DNA of 64,000 nucleotides from Populus alba. Its lineage: Eukaryota > Streptophyta > Magnoliopsida > Malpighiales > Salicaceae. The stretch spans positions 52,174,697-52,238,696 of the forward strand of contig NC_133284.1 in NCBI RefSeq assembly GCF_005239225.2, read 5' to 3'. Below, in pieces: positions 46,605-57,648 of this stretch (position 1 is the stretch's first letter; the number at the start of each line of letters is the position of its first letter). The position numbers were made by a program, and so were the translations under genes. The notes below the pieces were generated by a model. The model did not search any database. It saw only the letters and a program-made list of their open reading frames with translations, and was not told the origin of the DNA.

Positions 46605-48207
46605 GTATTTTTAAAGTTTTTCTTTTTATTTGGCATGCATCAAAAATTTTGCTTCCTAATATTTTTAAATTTTTTTAAAGCTGAAAAAATTAATTCGAAC
46701 CTAGCATAGCGTGGGTAAAAAAACCACTAATAGACTAAAAACAGAACCCAAATTTTTTTCACACAAAATTACAACTTAATCATTGTGAGTTTTATATCCT
46801 TTTCATGCTATTGTTTTCGTGCTATCCTGCCATGAAACGCTGCTCGTACTGTGATGGGAGGCATTTTGGACCAGTTGACTGCGATCCCTTTTCTTAACAT
46901 TCATTATTTCATAACCTAATCTGTTCATCTTCTTCAACCCATAGGTGCCTCGCTCCATATACAACTCCTCATTCTCAAAAAAAAAAAAAAAAAAAAAGAA
47001 AAAAAAGAGACGTGTAGTCTCTTTGGAATATACATTTATTGTGGAATAAAAATATGGAAGGGGTTTACCAAGACGTGTGGTCATTAATTACTTCGGACCA
47101 CAGCAAAACTAGGCCGGCTCCACGAAGGACAATCAAATTAATTTTAATTAAAAGTCAAATTCTAAATATTATTAATAAATCTCCAAGAACTCCGTGTTTA
47201 ATTTACTGTTTTGTTTTTTAATTATTTTTTTCCGATTCTTGGTGCTTTCCTTCTGAAATTCTATGTTAAATTGTGTTTTCAAACTCTAATTTTAAGGTCA
47301 TGACAAATAGTTCAATCCCATCTTTAAAGTTTTTGACTTTGTGGTTCCATAATTCATTTCAAAATAATTTTTTATTCAAAAATATATTAAAATATATTTT
47401 TTTAGATTTTTTTTTAATTTTTAACACTAATCTATCAAAACCTTCAAAAAAAATATTAATTTAATATTTTTTAAGTTATAAACACTTTTAAAAACACCAA
47501 AAACAGTTTCCAGCAATGAGTTCCATGCATGCAACAATTTTCAATCTTTTTTTAAACTTTTCTTATTGCTCTTTGGTCAGAAAATTATAGATTAAGGAAT
47601 GATTTTTTCTAATTAATAAGCAACTTGTGCTTCTTTTCCCCCTTTTTATGTGGACAAGCAAACTGTCTTGAGCTTTCCAAGGAAGTAATGTCATACTTAG
47701 TAAATCCAATTTGATTTTAAAAAAAAAATCAATTGAGACTCAACCAATCAATTTTTTAATCCAAATTTAGTGTTTTAAAAAAGGCAACTTGTAATTAATT
47801 TAGTCAAAATCTAGATTAATTAATAAATATTCAACCAATCAATCTTTCAATCACTTTAGTGTTTTTAAAAAGTTAACTCGTAGTTAATTTAGTTAAAACC
47901 CAAATTAATTTTTTAAAAATTTTAAGACATCAATATTCTAGCAGCATGAAAATTTAAAATAGACGGATCTAGATGGATCATGAGACGGACTGAATTTAAT
48001 TACTACGGGTGGAGTTTTTATTTTCTTGGTTCTTTCTTGTTTTAGCTTAGGTCACCATGATGTTAGCCAAATTTAATTTTGCTTTTGCTTAGGTCACCAT
48101 GATGTCACTATGATATTAGCCAAATTTAATTAAAATAATTTTGCTTTAGTTTTTTTTACAAATTCTTCCTTTTTTCGAATCTATCATCCAAATTTTCAAA
48201 TGTTTAG

Positions 48208-48254
<47 letters not shown>

Positions 48255-49684
48255 CTACGCTAGATAGTGTTAATGATTTCAAAAATCATTGATATATATT
48301 AATACTAATTTTTATAATTAAACACAAGTCCTAAATCACAAGCTTGTTGTTACGTGTTTAACAAAAATATAAAAAGGAGGCATACAATTTTGATGCATAA
48401 TTCCTGTTAATTAGGTGTCGAAGTTTAGCAGAAAAATCTTTTTGAGATTTGATAGTAACTTAGAAATATAACAAATATAATTAATTATGCATGCAGGGGC
48501 ACATGTCTAATAAAACATTATACTACATGAGTTTTTATTATAGTCATAGACAAAATCTACCATGGGTTGTTATAATAAAAATACTTATTTGTCCTTGAGT
48601 AAAAAAAAAATAGCTTTAAAGATAGGTGTGCTTTGGTCTTTTTCACATGCTTATTGGTCATTAAGAGATTGTTTAGAAATATCTAGATTTTTTTCATTTT
48701 TTTACATGGTGAAAAAACTTTTTTAGCCTTGAAGTCAACAAAACTTAAAGTTATTCATCAAGGTTTTTTTTTTTTTTTTAACTTTTCATAAACTTTTAAA
48801 CAATAAGAATACTTTTTTCTTTCCAAGATAAAAAAATAAAATTGGGTTGTTGGGCAAGAATTTTTTGGTTTTTACTTTATTCATGTACAATTAAAATACA
48901 CTTGTGGTCTTAGATAAGATAAAACATTAGGTTTATATGTAAACGTGTTTTTCAATTTTAATCCTCATTATTTTAATTTATTATTTTGTTTTTATTTTTT
49001 ATATAGAAGTTTTGTTTTATTTTTTAATTTATTCATTTAATTACAATTTTTGATATGTTTTGTCTTTCATTTTGGTCTTTATTTTTTTTCTTAACACTTT
49101 TGTTAAAGTTTTTTACTTTCAATTTCATCCTTCAATCAAAGTTTTTTGTTGTTTTTTTTTTTAATTTCACTCTCATTCTTTTGTTTTATTTTTCCTTTCA
49201 TCAATTTAATTTAACCCTTCAAATGAAAATTTGTGTTTGCCCTCTAGTTTTGTTTTATTTTCTTTTAGATCCTTTCCGTGATTGGTTTTTTTTCCTTGGT
49301 TTCATCTTTGACATTTGATGTGTTAAGGATTTGGTTTCATTCAATCTTATCATTCTGTATGAGTTTTTTGTTTTTTTAAATATTAGTATTGTGATTTTTT
49401 TCAATTTCTTTTCAATGAATTTATCCTGATTTATGACCTAAATCACATGTTTAGCGTGCCTTTTTAGAATATAATTTTTTTTTAAAAAAAATATTTTGTT
49501 TGTGTTTGATTTTTCAAGATATTATTCTAATTTATCTATTTTTTTTGTTTTATACAAATGATCTTCATTTTTCAAAATAAATAATATTTTTAATGTATTT
49601 AGCCTTACATAATATTATTTTTAGGGTATGGAGTTATGAAAGCAGTTTGATTTGTATTTATCTTTTAGGTCATGAGATTTTTAA
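46605..49684. other. Non-coding stretch between repeats
   Basis: No supported gene. It contains a third copy of the 558-bp repeat (about 47290-47625) and an (AT)n microsatellite (48211-48250). There is a poly-A/purine tract (46977-47007) followed by GAGAC...GTCTC, and a short direct repeat of 'gcttaggtcaccatgatgt' (about 48045 and 48090). T-rich sequence at 49050-49320 produces a spurious Phe/Leu-rich frame. Confidence 0.5.
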
Positions 49685-52051
49685 TGTAAACCCCGGTAAT
49701 ATATATATAATTGAGATAAAAAAAAAATGGTCTTGAGAATTGAGTAAAGTAATTGATATGATTTTTATAAGTATGAAATATGAAAATTTGAATTTTTGAT
49801 GAAAAATCACAAACCGACTAATTTTACATTGTAGCATATAACTTTCAATATGGTCATCAAATTAAGTTAAAATTTTACGTGAAGTCTTATAAAATATTAT
49901 TTTAACTTAGTTTAAAGTTTTAGAATTTTTGGAGTAAGATAAGATTTTTTTTTCAGATAAAAAAACAAATAGCACAAATGAGTGTCTTAGAAATTTCTTT
50001 AGTGACCAAATTGAAAATTTGCCCAAAACAACCATTTTTATAAGCTGTCAGCAACGGAAAAAAAAAAAAAAGGAGTGTGCAGCCGGTCAAGAGAAGAAAA
50101 TGTGAAAAGAGGGCTTTTGTTATTTTTCATGGAAATTGCTTGAAAAAAAAAATGTAGTTAGAAAGTGTTAAGTAATTAAAGAGAAGGTTTGGTACATTAA
50201 GGAGCCTACAAGGAATTTAAAGATTTTAAGTGTGCTTTTAGAGAAGGAAAAATTGAGTTTAGAGCAAAGCGTAAAGGAAAATTTGATTTAACTAGTTTTG
50301 GCTTTTGATTCTTCATTATTTAAGGGTAAGAAAACTCTCCATGATTATCCATTGTGTTGTTTTTCATGTTTGTTCTTGGATTGAGTAGAATTGGTATTAA
50401 GTGAAGGTGAGTTCTTGATGTTAGGGTGGTTTGAATGCATGGATTTATGTTGATTATATATTTGTTGAGGGAATACATGCTTGGGATTGTCATTAATTAG
50501 GTTAATTTGTCAAAAAAAAAATTGAAGAAGAAGAAGAGAAAAGAAGATGGAGTGGGGTAAATAGTGATTTCTACCTTTGATTTGCTATTGATCTCTTATT
50601 ATGTTATGAGTAAATATGATCTTATTATGTTGATTAGTGAAATTTTATACATTGATGCTTAGTTATTATTATATATGATTATGGAACTCTTAGATAAATA
50701 GAAATGGTGGATGTAATTTGTGAAGTTGTGCTAGAGTATTGTCTGTTGGCATGAAAAAATAAAATAAAATAAATAAATGGGTTAAAGTTGATTAAGTGAA
50801 AAGTTGAAGAATTATTATGTTATCATTTTTACTTGAATTTTCAGCAAGGGTAAAGAATTTTGGGGGGTGGGTTGAATTGATGTAATTTGAGATTTTTCAT
50901 GACTTAAATGGATGAATTGAATTTGGATGACGGATTAAAATTTAGAGTAGAATGAAATTTATCCTCCTCTTATAAAGGTGATTTTGGCCATGAAAAATAT
51001 AAGAAATAAAACTTTAATCTTAAAGAAATTAATGAATTGCATTTAAATAGTGAAAAAAATAATAATGAAATGATGTGTTGAATTAGGTGTCAAGGAATTA
51101 AACTTCCTATATTTATTGGGAATTTTTTATACTAATATAAGATTCTCTTATAATTGTGATACATTAAAAGTTTAGGTAGATGTAACATTGTAAGAATTAT
51201 TTGTGGAATTATTAAAGAATAAGAAAAAAATAATGATAATAATTTTGGGTATTAAAATTGAATTGATAAAAAATTTTACTATGCAAAAAAGTTTTAAGTA
51301 AATTGTTGGATGATGAAGTATTGAAATCATGTGATTTTTTTAAATGCAACAGGAGAGATTGAAGGCTCTAAACAGCAACAGGGAGATACTAGTCAAGCAT
51401 TAGCAGTAGGTACGTATCCGACATCTTGAATTTTTGTAGAGAGATTAATTGAAAAACATGTATTAATTTTTATTAGAATTTTTGTAATTTATGCTTTGAT
51501 GTCAACAAATGAACTAGCGCCTGGTAATTAGATGTGTGAACTAGCGCCTAATAATTAACTGGGTGAACATATTTGGGCGGATGAACTAATGTCCAGTAAA
51601 TGGACGGATGAACTCGTGCACGATATTTGAGCGAATGGATTAGTGTCCCTAATAACGGAGTAGTGAAATGATACATTGCATTTATTGATAATTATGTTAA
51701 TAAAATGTTAATCTTATTTTCAAGATCCTCGCAGCTGTAGAATAGATCTTGCTTGAATATATAATATTTTTTGTGTATTTATATTGATCAACATATATTT
51801 TGAGATTAATGAATGATGTAAAAGAGGTTGAAGAACCTTTTTATTTGTAGAACAAAATTATTATATGTAATTAATGTGAATGTCATACTTAAAAATATCT
51901 TTGTGTTATATTAAGTATTTGCATTTTATCATAGTTGCTTATAGGATTAAAAATGTTAGAATGATTAAAAAAAGAAGAAGAAGAATAATCTACCCTAAAT
52001 TTTTATATTTAACTAAGAAATTATCCTGGATAAAATAGTAGGAGCGTTACA
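49685..52051 (+). mobile_element. Probable solo LTR, 2.37 kb
   Basis: Starts TGTAAACCCCGGTAAT and ends GGAGCGTTACA, giving TG...CA with a 5-bp inverted terminus (TGTAA/TTACA). Flanks are tttaa (left) and tttat (right), a 4/5 match to a target-site duplication. 'CCCCGGTAA...GGAGCGTTACA' ends are typical of large plant Ty3/gypsy LTRs (Tekay/Del-like, from memory). No internal region adjoins. A degenerate repeat of 'gaact(a)gcgcc...' units of about 33 bp lies at 51510-51650. Confidence 0.6.
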
Positions 52052-52379
52052 TTTATAATCTAAGTTTTTTTTTTTTTTCTTATAATCAATTAATTTTTGC
52101 AAGTTATCTAAACCTTAGGATTATTTATGTATTTTGTTTTTATTGATTGCATCTTTATTATCGGACAATACATGTGTATTATTTTTGTGATGTATTGATT
52201 CGGAATGAGATTTAAGATGATTAGACCATAATTATAATATGAATTGTGTCAGGAATGAAGATGTCGATAACTTGATATGATCCCGTTATAGAAGAAATTA
52301 CTTATTTATAAGAGAAATTTAAAAAATTTAACTCTGCTGAATTTTTAGTAAAGAAATAAAATTTCACCGAATAAAAATT

Positions 52380-52812
52380 AACTCTTATAAATAAATATGT
52401 TTTTTTTTGTTGTTGTGACATTTACGATGTGGATTTATCATTTATTGATTTAAATAAGCATGTTCACTGAACACATTCAGGTCAATATCTTATTTTATGT
52501 GATTGAATATCTTGGGAAAAATACAATAGAACATTCATATTCACTTCTTTTTTTTTCAAATGCATGCCAAAATTTAAGAGAGGACCAATAATGAAAATTA
52601 ACTCTTATAAATAAATATGTTTTTTTTTTGTTGTGACATTTACGATGTGAATTTATCATTTATTGATTTAAATAAGCAAGTTCACTGAACACATTCAGGT
52701 CAATATTTTATTTTATGTGATTGAATATCTTGGGAAAAATATAGTAGGATATTCATATTCACTTTTTTTTATTCAAACGCATGCCAAAATTTAAGAGAGG
52801 ACCAATAATGAA
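52380..52812. repeat. 221-bp tandem duplication
   Basis: 'aattaactcttataaataaata' begins at about 52378 and again at about 52598. The copies stay nearly identical through 'gttcactgaacacattcaggt' and 'gccaaaatttaagagaggacc', differing mainly in T-run length, so the duplication is recent. Confidence 0.9.
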
Positions 52813-54454
52813 AAAAAAATATGATAATTTAATTATAGCTCATATGACCATATTGATTTTAAAAAATCTGGAATTAGAAATTCAACACTATGAAAATCTT
52901 CAAAGGATTCATAATCATCAATATGGTTAGCATGTATATTAACCCTTCAGTTATTTTGGCTTAAAAAGTTTTACTCATCAACAAAATTATACATAAAAAA
53001 ATTATAAACTGATAGAATAAATAACAGGTGGTATTTATAAATAAAAGGATTCTGTTGTTTATTTGTTTGTGTATGTAATTAATTTTTCCGCAAATACATC
53101 TAGGAATATAAACAAGGAATGAGCACTATCCTACCATACGAGGGTACATTTGAACGATGAACCCACTTCTAGATAGGAGTGAATAAAAACATAAAAAACC
53201 AATTAAATTGAGAAAAATAAAATAAAAATAAAAAAATCAAACTGTGAAAAAAACGATTAAAATTTTGAAAAAATTGATTGGTTCAGTTTTGGTTTTATAA
53301 GTCTAAAATCTAAAAAATTGAACCGAACCTAAACCAAAAAAATCTAAAAAAACTAAGCCAAACCAGTTTTTGTAAAAAAAAAAAACTAAACCAAAACTAA
53401 TCGATTTGAACTGATTTCGGTTTTTTTTTAAAAAAAATCAGTTTTTTTTTTGTTTTTTTTTATATAAAAACTAAATCAAAATAAAAAAAATCACCTCAAC
53501 TTCGAGACACTCTCACGAGACTAATATCTCTTAAGTATTTATTCTAGTAGTAGTTTACAAAATTAATATAATTTTTATAGTTTTTTTTTTTTTTGAAGTG
53601 ATAGTTTTGAAGGAAGGAGATTAAAAATCAGATTTCTGATAAATTTATTTAGAGATTTGATAATAAAAGAGATGTGATTTGATGGATTCTTTAGGGATTG
53701 AGGTTTTTTAGTTGACTTCTAAAATTTTGTAGACTTAAGTTATTTCAGTTTTCTTTCCCTTTCCTTAATTCTTGATCACTCTCACAAAATCATAATAAAT
53801 AACAATTGGAAAGAGACTATCCCTTCTTTATGTCTATCCTGTGCGACATTTCCTTCCTGCTAAAGATTGACTTGCTATTTTAGTTAGAAAACTAAGTTAT
53901 TTAACCTCTGCTTGGCCGTAAACTATTAAATATGCAGCATTTGCAACATGTTTTTTTTTTTTTTTGTATAAATAATATTAAGTGTGGATGAAAAGTGTAA
54001 CCATATATCTAATTAAATAAATCAAGGAATATTTATATCAATAAATAAATAAATAAAAATATCATTATCGATAACTAAATACGTATCTGGAAAGGTCAAG
54101 AGGTGAATATAAATCAAGATATTTAATCTTACAATATGATTCATTCATTCAAATATGTTCAATAAATATATTGATTAAATTTATTTTTTATTTAATCAAA
54201 TTATAGTAGAAACAAATAAATACATAAAATTGAGATGATAGTTTATTAATTCTGAGATGATAGGTTTTAAAATCTTATAATGTTTGGGAGTAAAATAATT
54301 TAAAAATATATTAATTTAAAGTAAAATAAAAAATTTAAAATTTTTTTTTAAAAAAACTTTCTCACAGCAAGAAGAGGAAAGATGGGAAATGACTTCACGA
54401 GTTGAACACAATATTTGATCTCAAAACAGTTAGTTATAAGTTACTCGACGATTC
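52813..54454. other. Non-coding stretch with dispersed AACCGAAC-type repeat
   Basis: At about 53170-53470 is a degenerate repeat of 'aaccgaacc', 'aaaaaccaa' and 'tggttcagttttggttt' on both strands, like a dispersed repeat common in poplar-type DNA. The rest is AT-rich, without a gene. A MITE-like AT-rich unit (about 54455-54598) directly precedes the TRAPPC11 fragment. Confidence 0.4.
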
Positions 54455-54598
54455 TGTTTGTTTCTGTATTTTAAAAATATTTTTATAAAAATTTAATTTT
54501 TTTATTTTTTTATTAATTTTAAATTAATATATTTTTAGTATATTTAAATAATTTTTAATATTATTAATATTTATTTTAACATAAAAATTATTTGAAAA

Positions 54599-56642
54599 AT
54601 GAAGAGATCTTCTTTGGAACCTTCATTCACAATATCAGAAACTGCTGATGAAAATGACAGTAATGCCGAATCTGTCGTACCTTCTATTTATGTGGGTCAG
54701 TTTGCTCAATTACTAGTCTTCAAAATGTTTGCTTTGCACTATCTACTTTTACTAACTCGTTGTGTTGTTCATCCAATCTGCAGAGAGTACACTCGTTATG
54801 CTTTTACTGAAGGGAAAAGATTTCAAGATTCCTTTGAAATTATTGCTTTTCTTAAAAAAGCTTATGAATCACTCTCTAATCTAAAAGCCCGGAGGATGGC
54901 CTGCTTCTGTGGGTCCCACATGGCAAGGGAATACTTTGTTGTGGGTGATTTAAGAAATGCAAAGCAATTACTTGATGGTGTTGCTCTTCTACACAGACAA
55001 GAGGGTCGGGTCACTTTATTGTGGGAGTTCTTGGGTTATCTGCGAGAGTGCTCGAGGAAATGTGGTACAGTGAAAGAGTTTGTTGAGTGCTCTCTTGAAT
55101 CGGCAGCATTGCCAGTGCCATCTGATTCTGGGATCCAGTATTTACAGAGAGAAATTATACACAAGGAGGTTTTTGAGCTTGGTGGTGGAGAAACCAGGTT
55201 AGCATCAGTTGAAGGCAATACTGATCTCAAAGTGAATGAAGAAAATCCTCTGCGTCTTGAGATTGATCTTGCGGTATGATTAGTGAGCTCTTATGCTAAT
55301 AATGTCAATATTTGGTTTAATGCAGAACAAAGTGGGAAGCTGGAGTGCATTTATGTTAGTGGGGCTGAAAGTCCTGCTTCAATGGAGGATTTACCTCTTT
55401 GGAATTTTGAGAACCGTGTCGAAACTTTTCCAACCTAGGATCCTGCTCTTGCATTTTCTGGTCAGAAGGCTTCCCAGGTGAATGCTTCGCATTTCCTGTT
55501 ACTGTGGCCTCCAAGGATCATGCCATATTCTACGGACAGCCATCATGTTGAACTTCTTGGAGTTACTGGGCCAGAAGGAGAAGATGAAACTCTAGTGGGT
55601 CCTGACAAAATCAAGAAAATTCAGCAGTCTTTTGGTTTGGTTTCTGTTCCTTTTCTTAAAAGATGGCGAATCATGGTCCTGCAAATTAGAAATTAAGTGG
55701 CATCGACCCTAACCAGTTATGCTCTTTGTATCATTAGGCTATTTTCCAGATAGCAATGAATCAACTTCACAAAGAATCCATGTCCAAAAGAGCTTGCAAA
55801 TTAAAGGAAAGACTGCTGTTGTGTTTAGCCATCAGTTTATGCTGCCATTCCGCCATGATCCACTTTTGCTCTCAAGAATCAAGCCTGTTCCTGGCTCTGA
55901 CCAGTTGGCATCACTTCCTCTGAATGAAACTAGTATTCTAGTTATTAGTGCCAAGAACTGCAGTGAGGAGCCATTGCTGTTGCAGTCAAAGTCTATTGAA
56001 GTGGATGATGGCGTTGAAAGGCCATGTACCCTGGAACATGGTGGCATGGATATTTTACATCCTGCCCATCTTGTTCCAGGAGAAGAGTTCAAAAAGGTTT
56101 TCACTGTCATTCCTAAAGTGGAATCTTCATGTCTTCATTTGGAGTCAGTGTCTTTGAGATGGAGGAGAAATTCTGAAATGGAAGATCTATCTACTTCTGC
56201 TGCCACACAAGAGTGGGTTTTGACCAAACATCAACTTCCAGATGTAAAAGCAGAGTTGCCACCATTGGTATTGAATCTGGAGTTTCCTCCTTATGCTGTT
56301 CTTGGAGATCCCTTAATGTACTCAGTTAAAATTCGGAATCAAACACGGTTGCTTCAAGAGGTCAAGTTCTCACTAGGAGATGCACAGGGTTTTGTGTTAT
56401 CTGGGTCTCACAGAGACACAGTTTTTGTTCTTCCAAAATCTGAGCACGAACTTAGCTACAAGCTTGTGCCATTCGCTTCAGGTCCACACCAATTGCCTTA
56501 ATCTACAGTGATCTCGGCAAGATATCCAGCTGCATTTCAACCTTCCAATGCTGCATTTACTGTTTTTGTCTTCTCCTCTAAACCTCAGTTCAAGACAACT
56601 GATATCAGAGACAATAAATCGGAACCCGTTGCTGCCGAGTAA
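54599..56642 (+). pseudogene. TRAPPC11: TRAPPC11-like pseudogene (5'-truncated, internally deleted)
   Basis: Plus-strand blocks match, in order, the middle and C-terminal part of plant TRAPPC11 (foie-gras/Gryzun family), a TRAPP tethering-complex subunit in Golgi/TGN traffic. 54784-55274: EYTRYAF, FLKKAYESLSNLKARRMA, MAREYFVVGDLRNAKQL, LWEFLGYLRECSRKC, NEENPLRLEIDL. 55327-55480: EQSGKLECIYV, ESPASMEDLPLWNFE, DPALAFSGQKA. 55530-55690: HHVELLGVTGPEGEDE, IKKIQQSFGLVSVP. 55719-56501: MLFVSLGYFPDSNESTSQ through LPKSEHELSYKLVPFASG. 56502-56642: AAFQPSNAAF to the TAA. About 750 N-terminal residues and two internal segments are missing. Stops or frameshifts occur near 55438, 55655 and 56500. Retained intron-like pieces (54696-54783 ending ctgcag; 55275-55325, gt...ag) show it arose by DNA duplication, not retroposition. 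Confidence 0.85.
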
Positions 56643-57382
56643 AAATACTGTTCCCTTTGGTAGTAAATATTTTGCAGAAACCGTGTTCCGCCATTGAAGG
56701 ATGCAGTTGCTAACAAGTGTATCATTGCTCTTTCTATGTGAGGATGGTTAGTTGTTGATTGGACCTCATCTGTCTGTAGGCTTGAAGAAGGCAAATCCAG
56801 TAAAATTCTACTATTTGGATGAAATCTCTTCAGAGAGCGCCTGAGTTTGGGATCCTCAAGCTTTTCTAACAATGCCCTCTCATCCATCTCGTTATGTCAT
56901 ATTTTTATTGTCAATTTGTTAACGTTAATACGGATTTTGATTTGCATGTTATATATAATTTTCTTTCTGCCATCTTAACGAAACACCTAGACACTTAATT
57001 GAAACCTAGGGCAGTAGAGACCTCGGGCATATACAAATCAAAACACAGAATTTATCATATCATTAAATAATATCAGACGAAAGATGGTGATTGTAAAATA
57101 TGTTAATCACTGAAAAATCATTGTTAAGATACCATTTAAATCAAAATAATTGGAAATTTGTTTTTGTTATTTTCAAGAGATGTAGGGTGCAAAAGAAATA
57201 ATATGGCAGTGCATGTTCATTAAATCATCATCATGGTAATTTGATCACAGGAATTATTACGATAAAACATCATCATGTTTTTTCTTGCATACTTAACCAG
57301 TACCTAAAGAATAAATCAAAAGCAAAAGACACAGTAGATCGAAAGCTGAAAGGCCAAAAACAAAAAAAAAAGAGTGAAGAAG
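56643..57382. other. Non-coding stretch downstream of the pseudogene
   Basis: No gene supported. The first 250 bp may be former TRAPPC11 3' UTR. The rest is the 3' part of the minus-strand snoRNA host transcript, or unique intergenic DNA. Confidence 0.35.
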
Positions 57383-57472
57383 AGAATCAGATATATGAAC
57401 TGTCAAACACCATCAAGCATCAAAGAGAAGATGCTTGTAAGACTGGGGCGACAACGAATATCATCATTTTCT
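57383..57472 (-). ncRNA. U31: Box C/D snoRNA, U31 (SNORD31)-like
   Basis: On the minus strand: box C ATGATGA (57467-57461), guide CGCCCCAGT (57450-57442), D'-like box CTTA (57441-57438), C'-like TGATG (near 57420-57410), and box D CTGA (57390-57387). The flanks 5' GAAGAAA and 3' TTCTCTTC can form a short terminal stem. The 9-nt guide is the complement of ACTGGGGCG in the P-loop-proximal part of large-subunit rRNA. Human SNORD31 carries GCCCCAGT followed by its D' box CTGA at about the same distance from box C (recalled, not searched). The rule of the fifth base before D' would place 2'-O-methylation on a G of the GGGG run. The degenerate D' box is the main weakness. Confidence 0.72.
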
Positions 57473-57587
57473 TCCTTTTCAAAAACCCATTACAGAATTG
57501 TAATAAAATAGATTGTTGATCTAGCACAAAAGGAGAGAGATGAGCTGCCGTTCAATATTTTGTGGGAGAAGAGGAATACGAGGGCTT

Positions 57588-57648
57588 GTTTAAATAGGGA
57601 TTTTTAAGGTTTTAGGTTTTGAAGGTTTCATGGGTTTGTCGGGCCCAA
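57588..57648 (-). promoter_or_regulatory. Promoter of the snoRNA transcript: site II, telo-box-like, TATA
   Basis: On the minus strand, TTGGGCCC (57648-57641) is a site II (TGGGCY) element. AAACCTAAAACC (about 57617-57606) is telo-box-like, and CTATTTAAAC (57598-57589) TATA-like, followed by a pyrimidine-rich start region about 90-110 bp upstream of the snoRNA. Site II plus telo-box promoters are known to drive plant snoRNA and ribosomal protein genes. No long open frame follows, so the host transcript appears non-coding. Confidence 0.55.

Noticed and set aside
49055..49318. 87-codon Phe/Leu-rich frame resembling a membrane protein
   Set aside because: It is a translation of a T-rich low-complexity stretch with no start context or family similarity.
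57190..57300. Second box C/D snoRNA on the minus strand (two ATGATGA motifs)
   Set aside because: No box D (CTGA) at a usable distance and no guide match that I could recognise.
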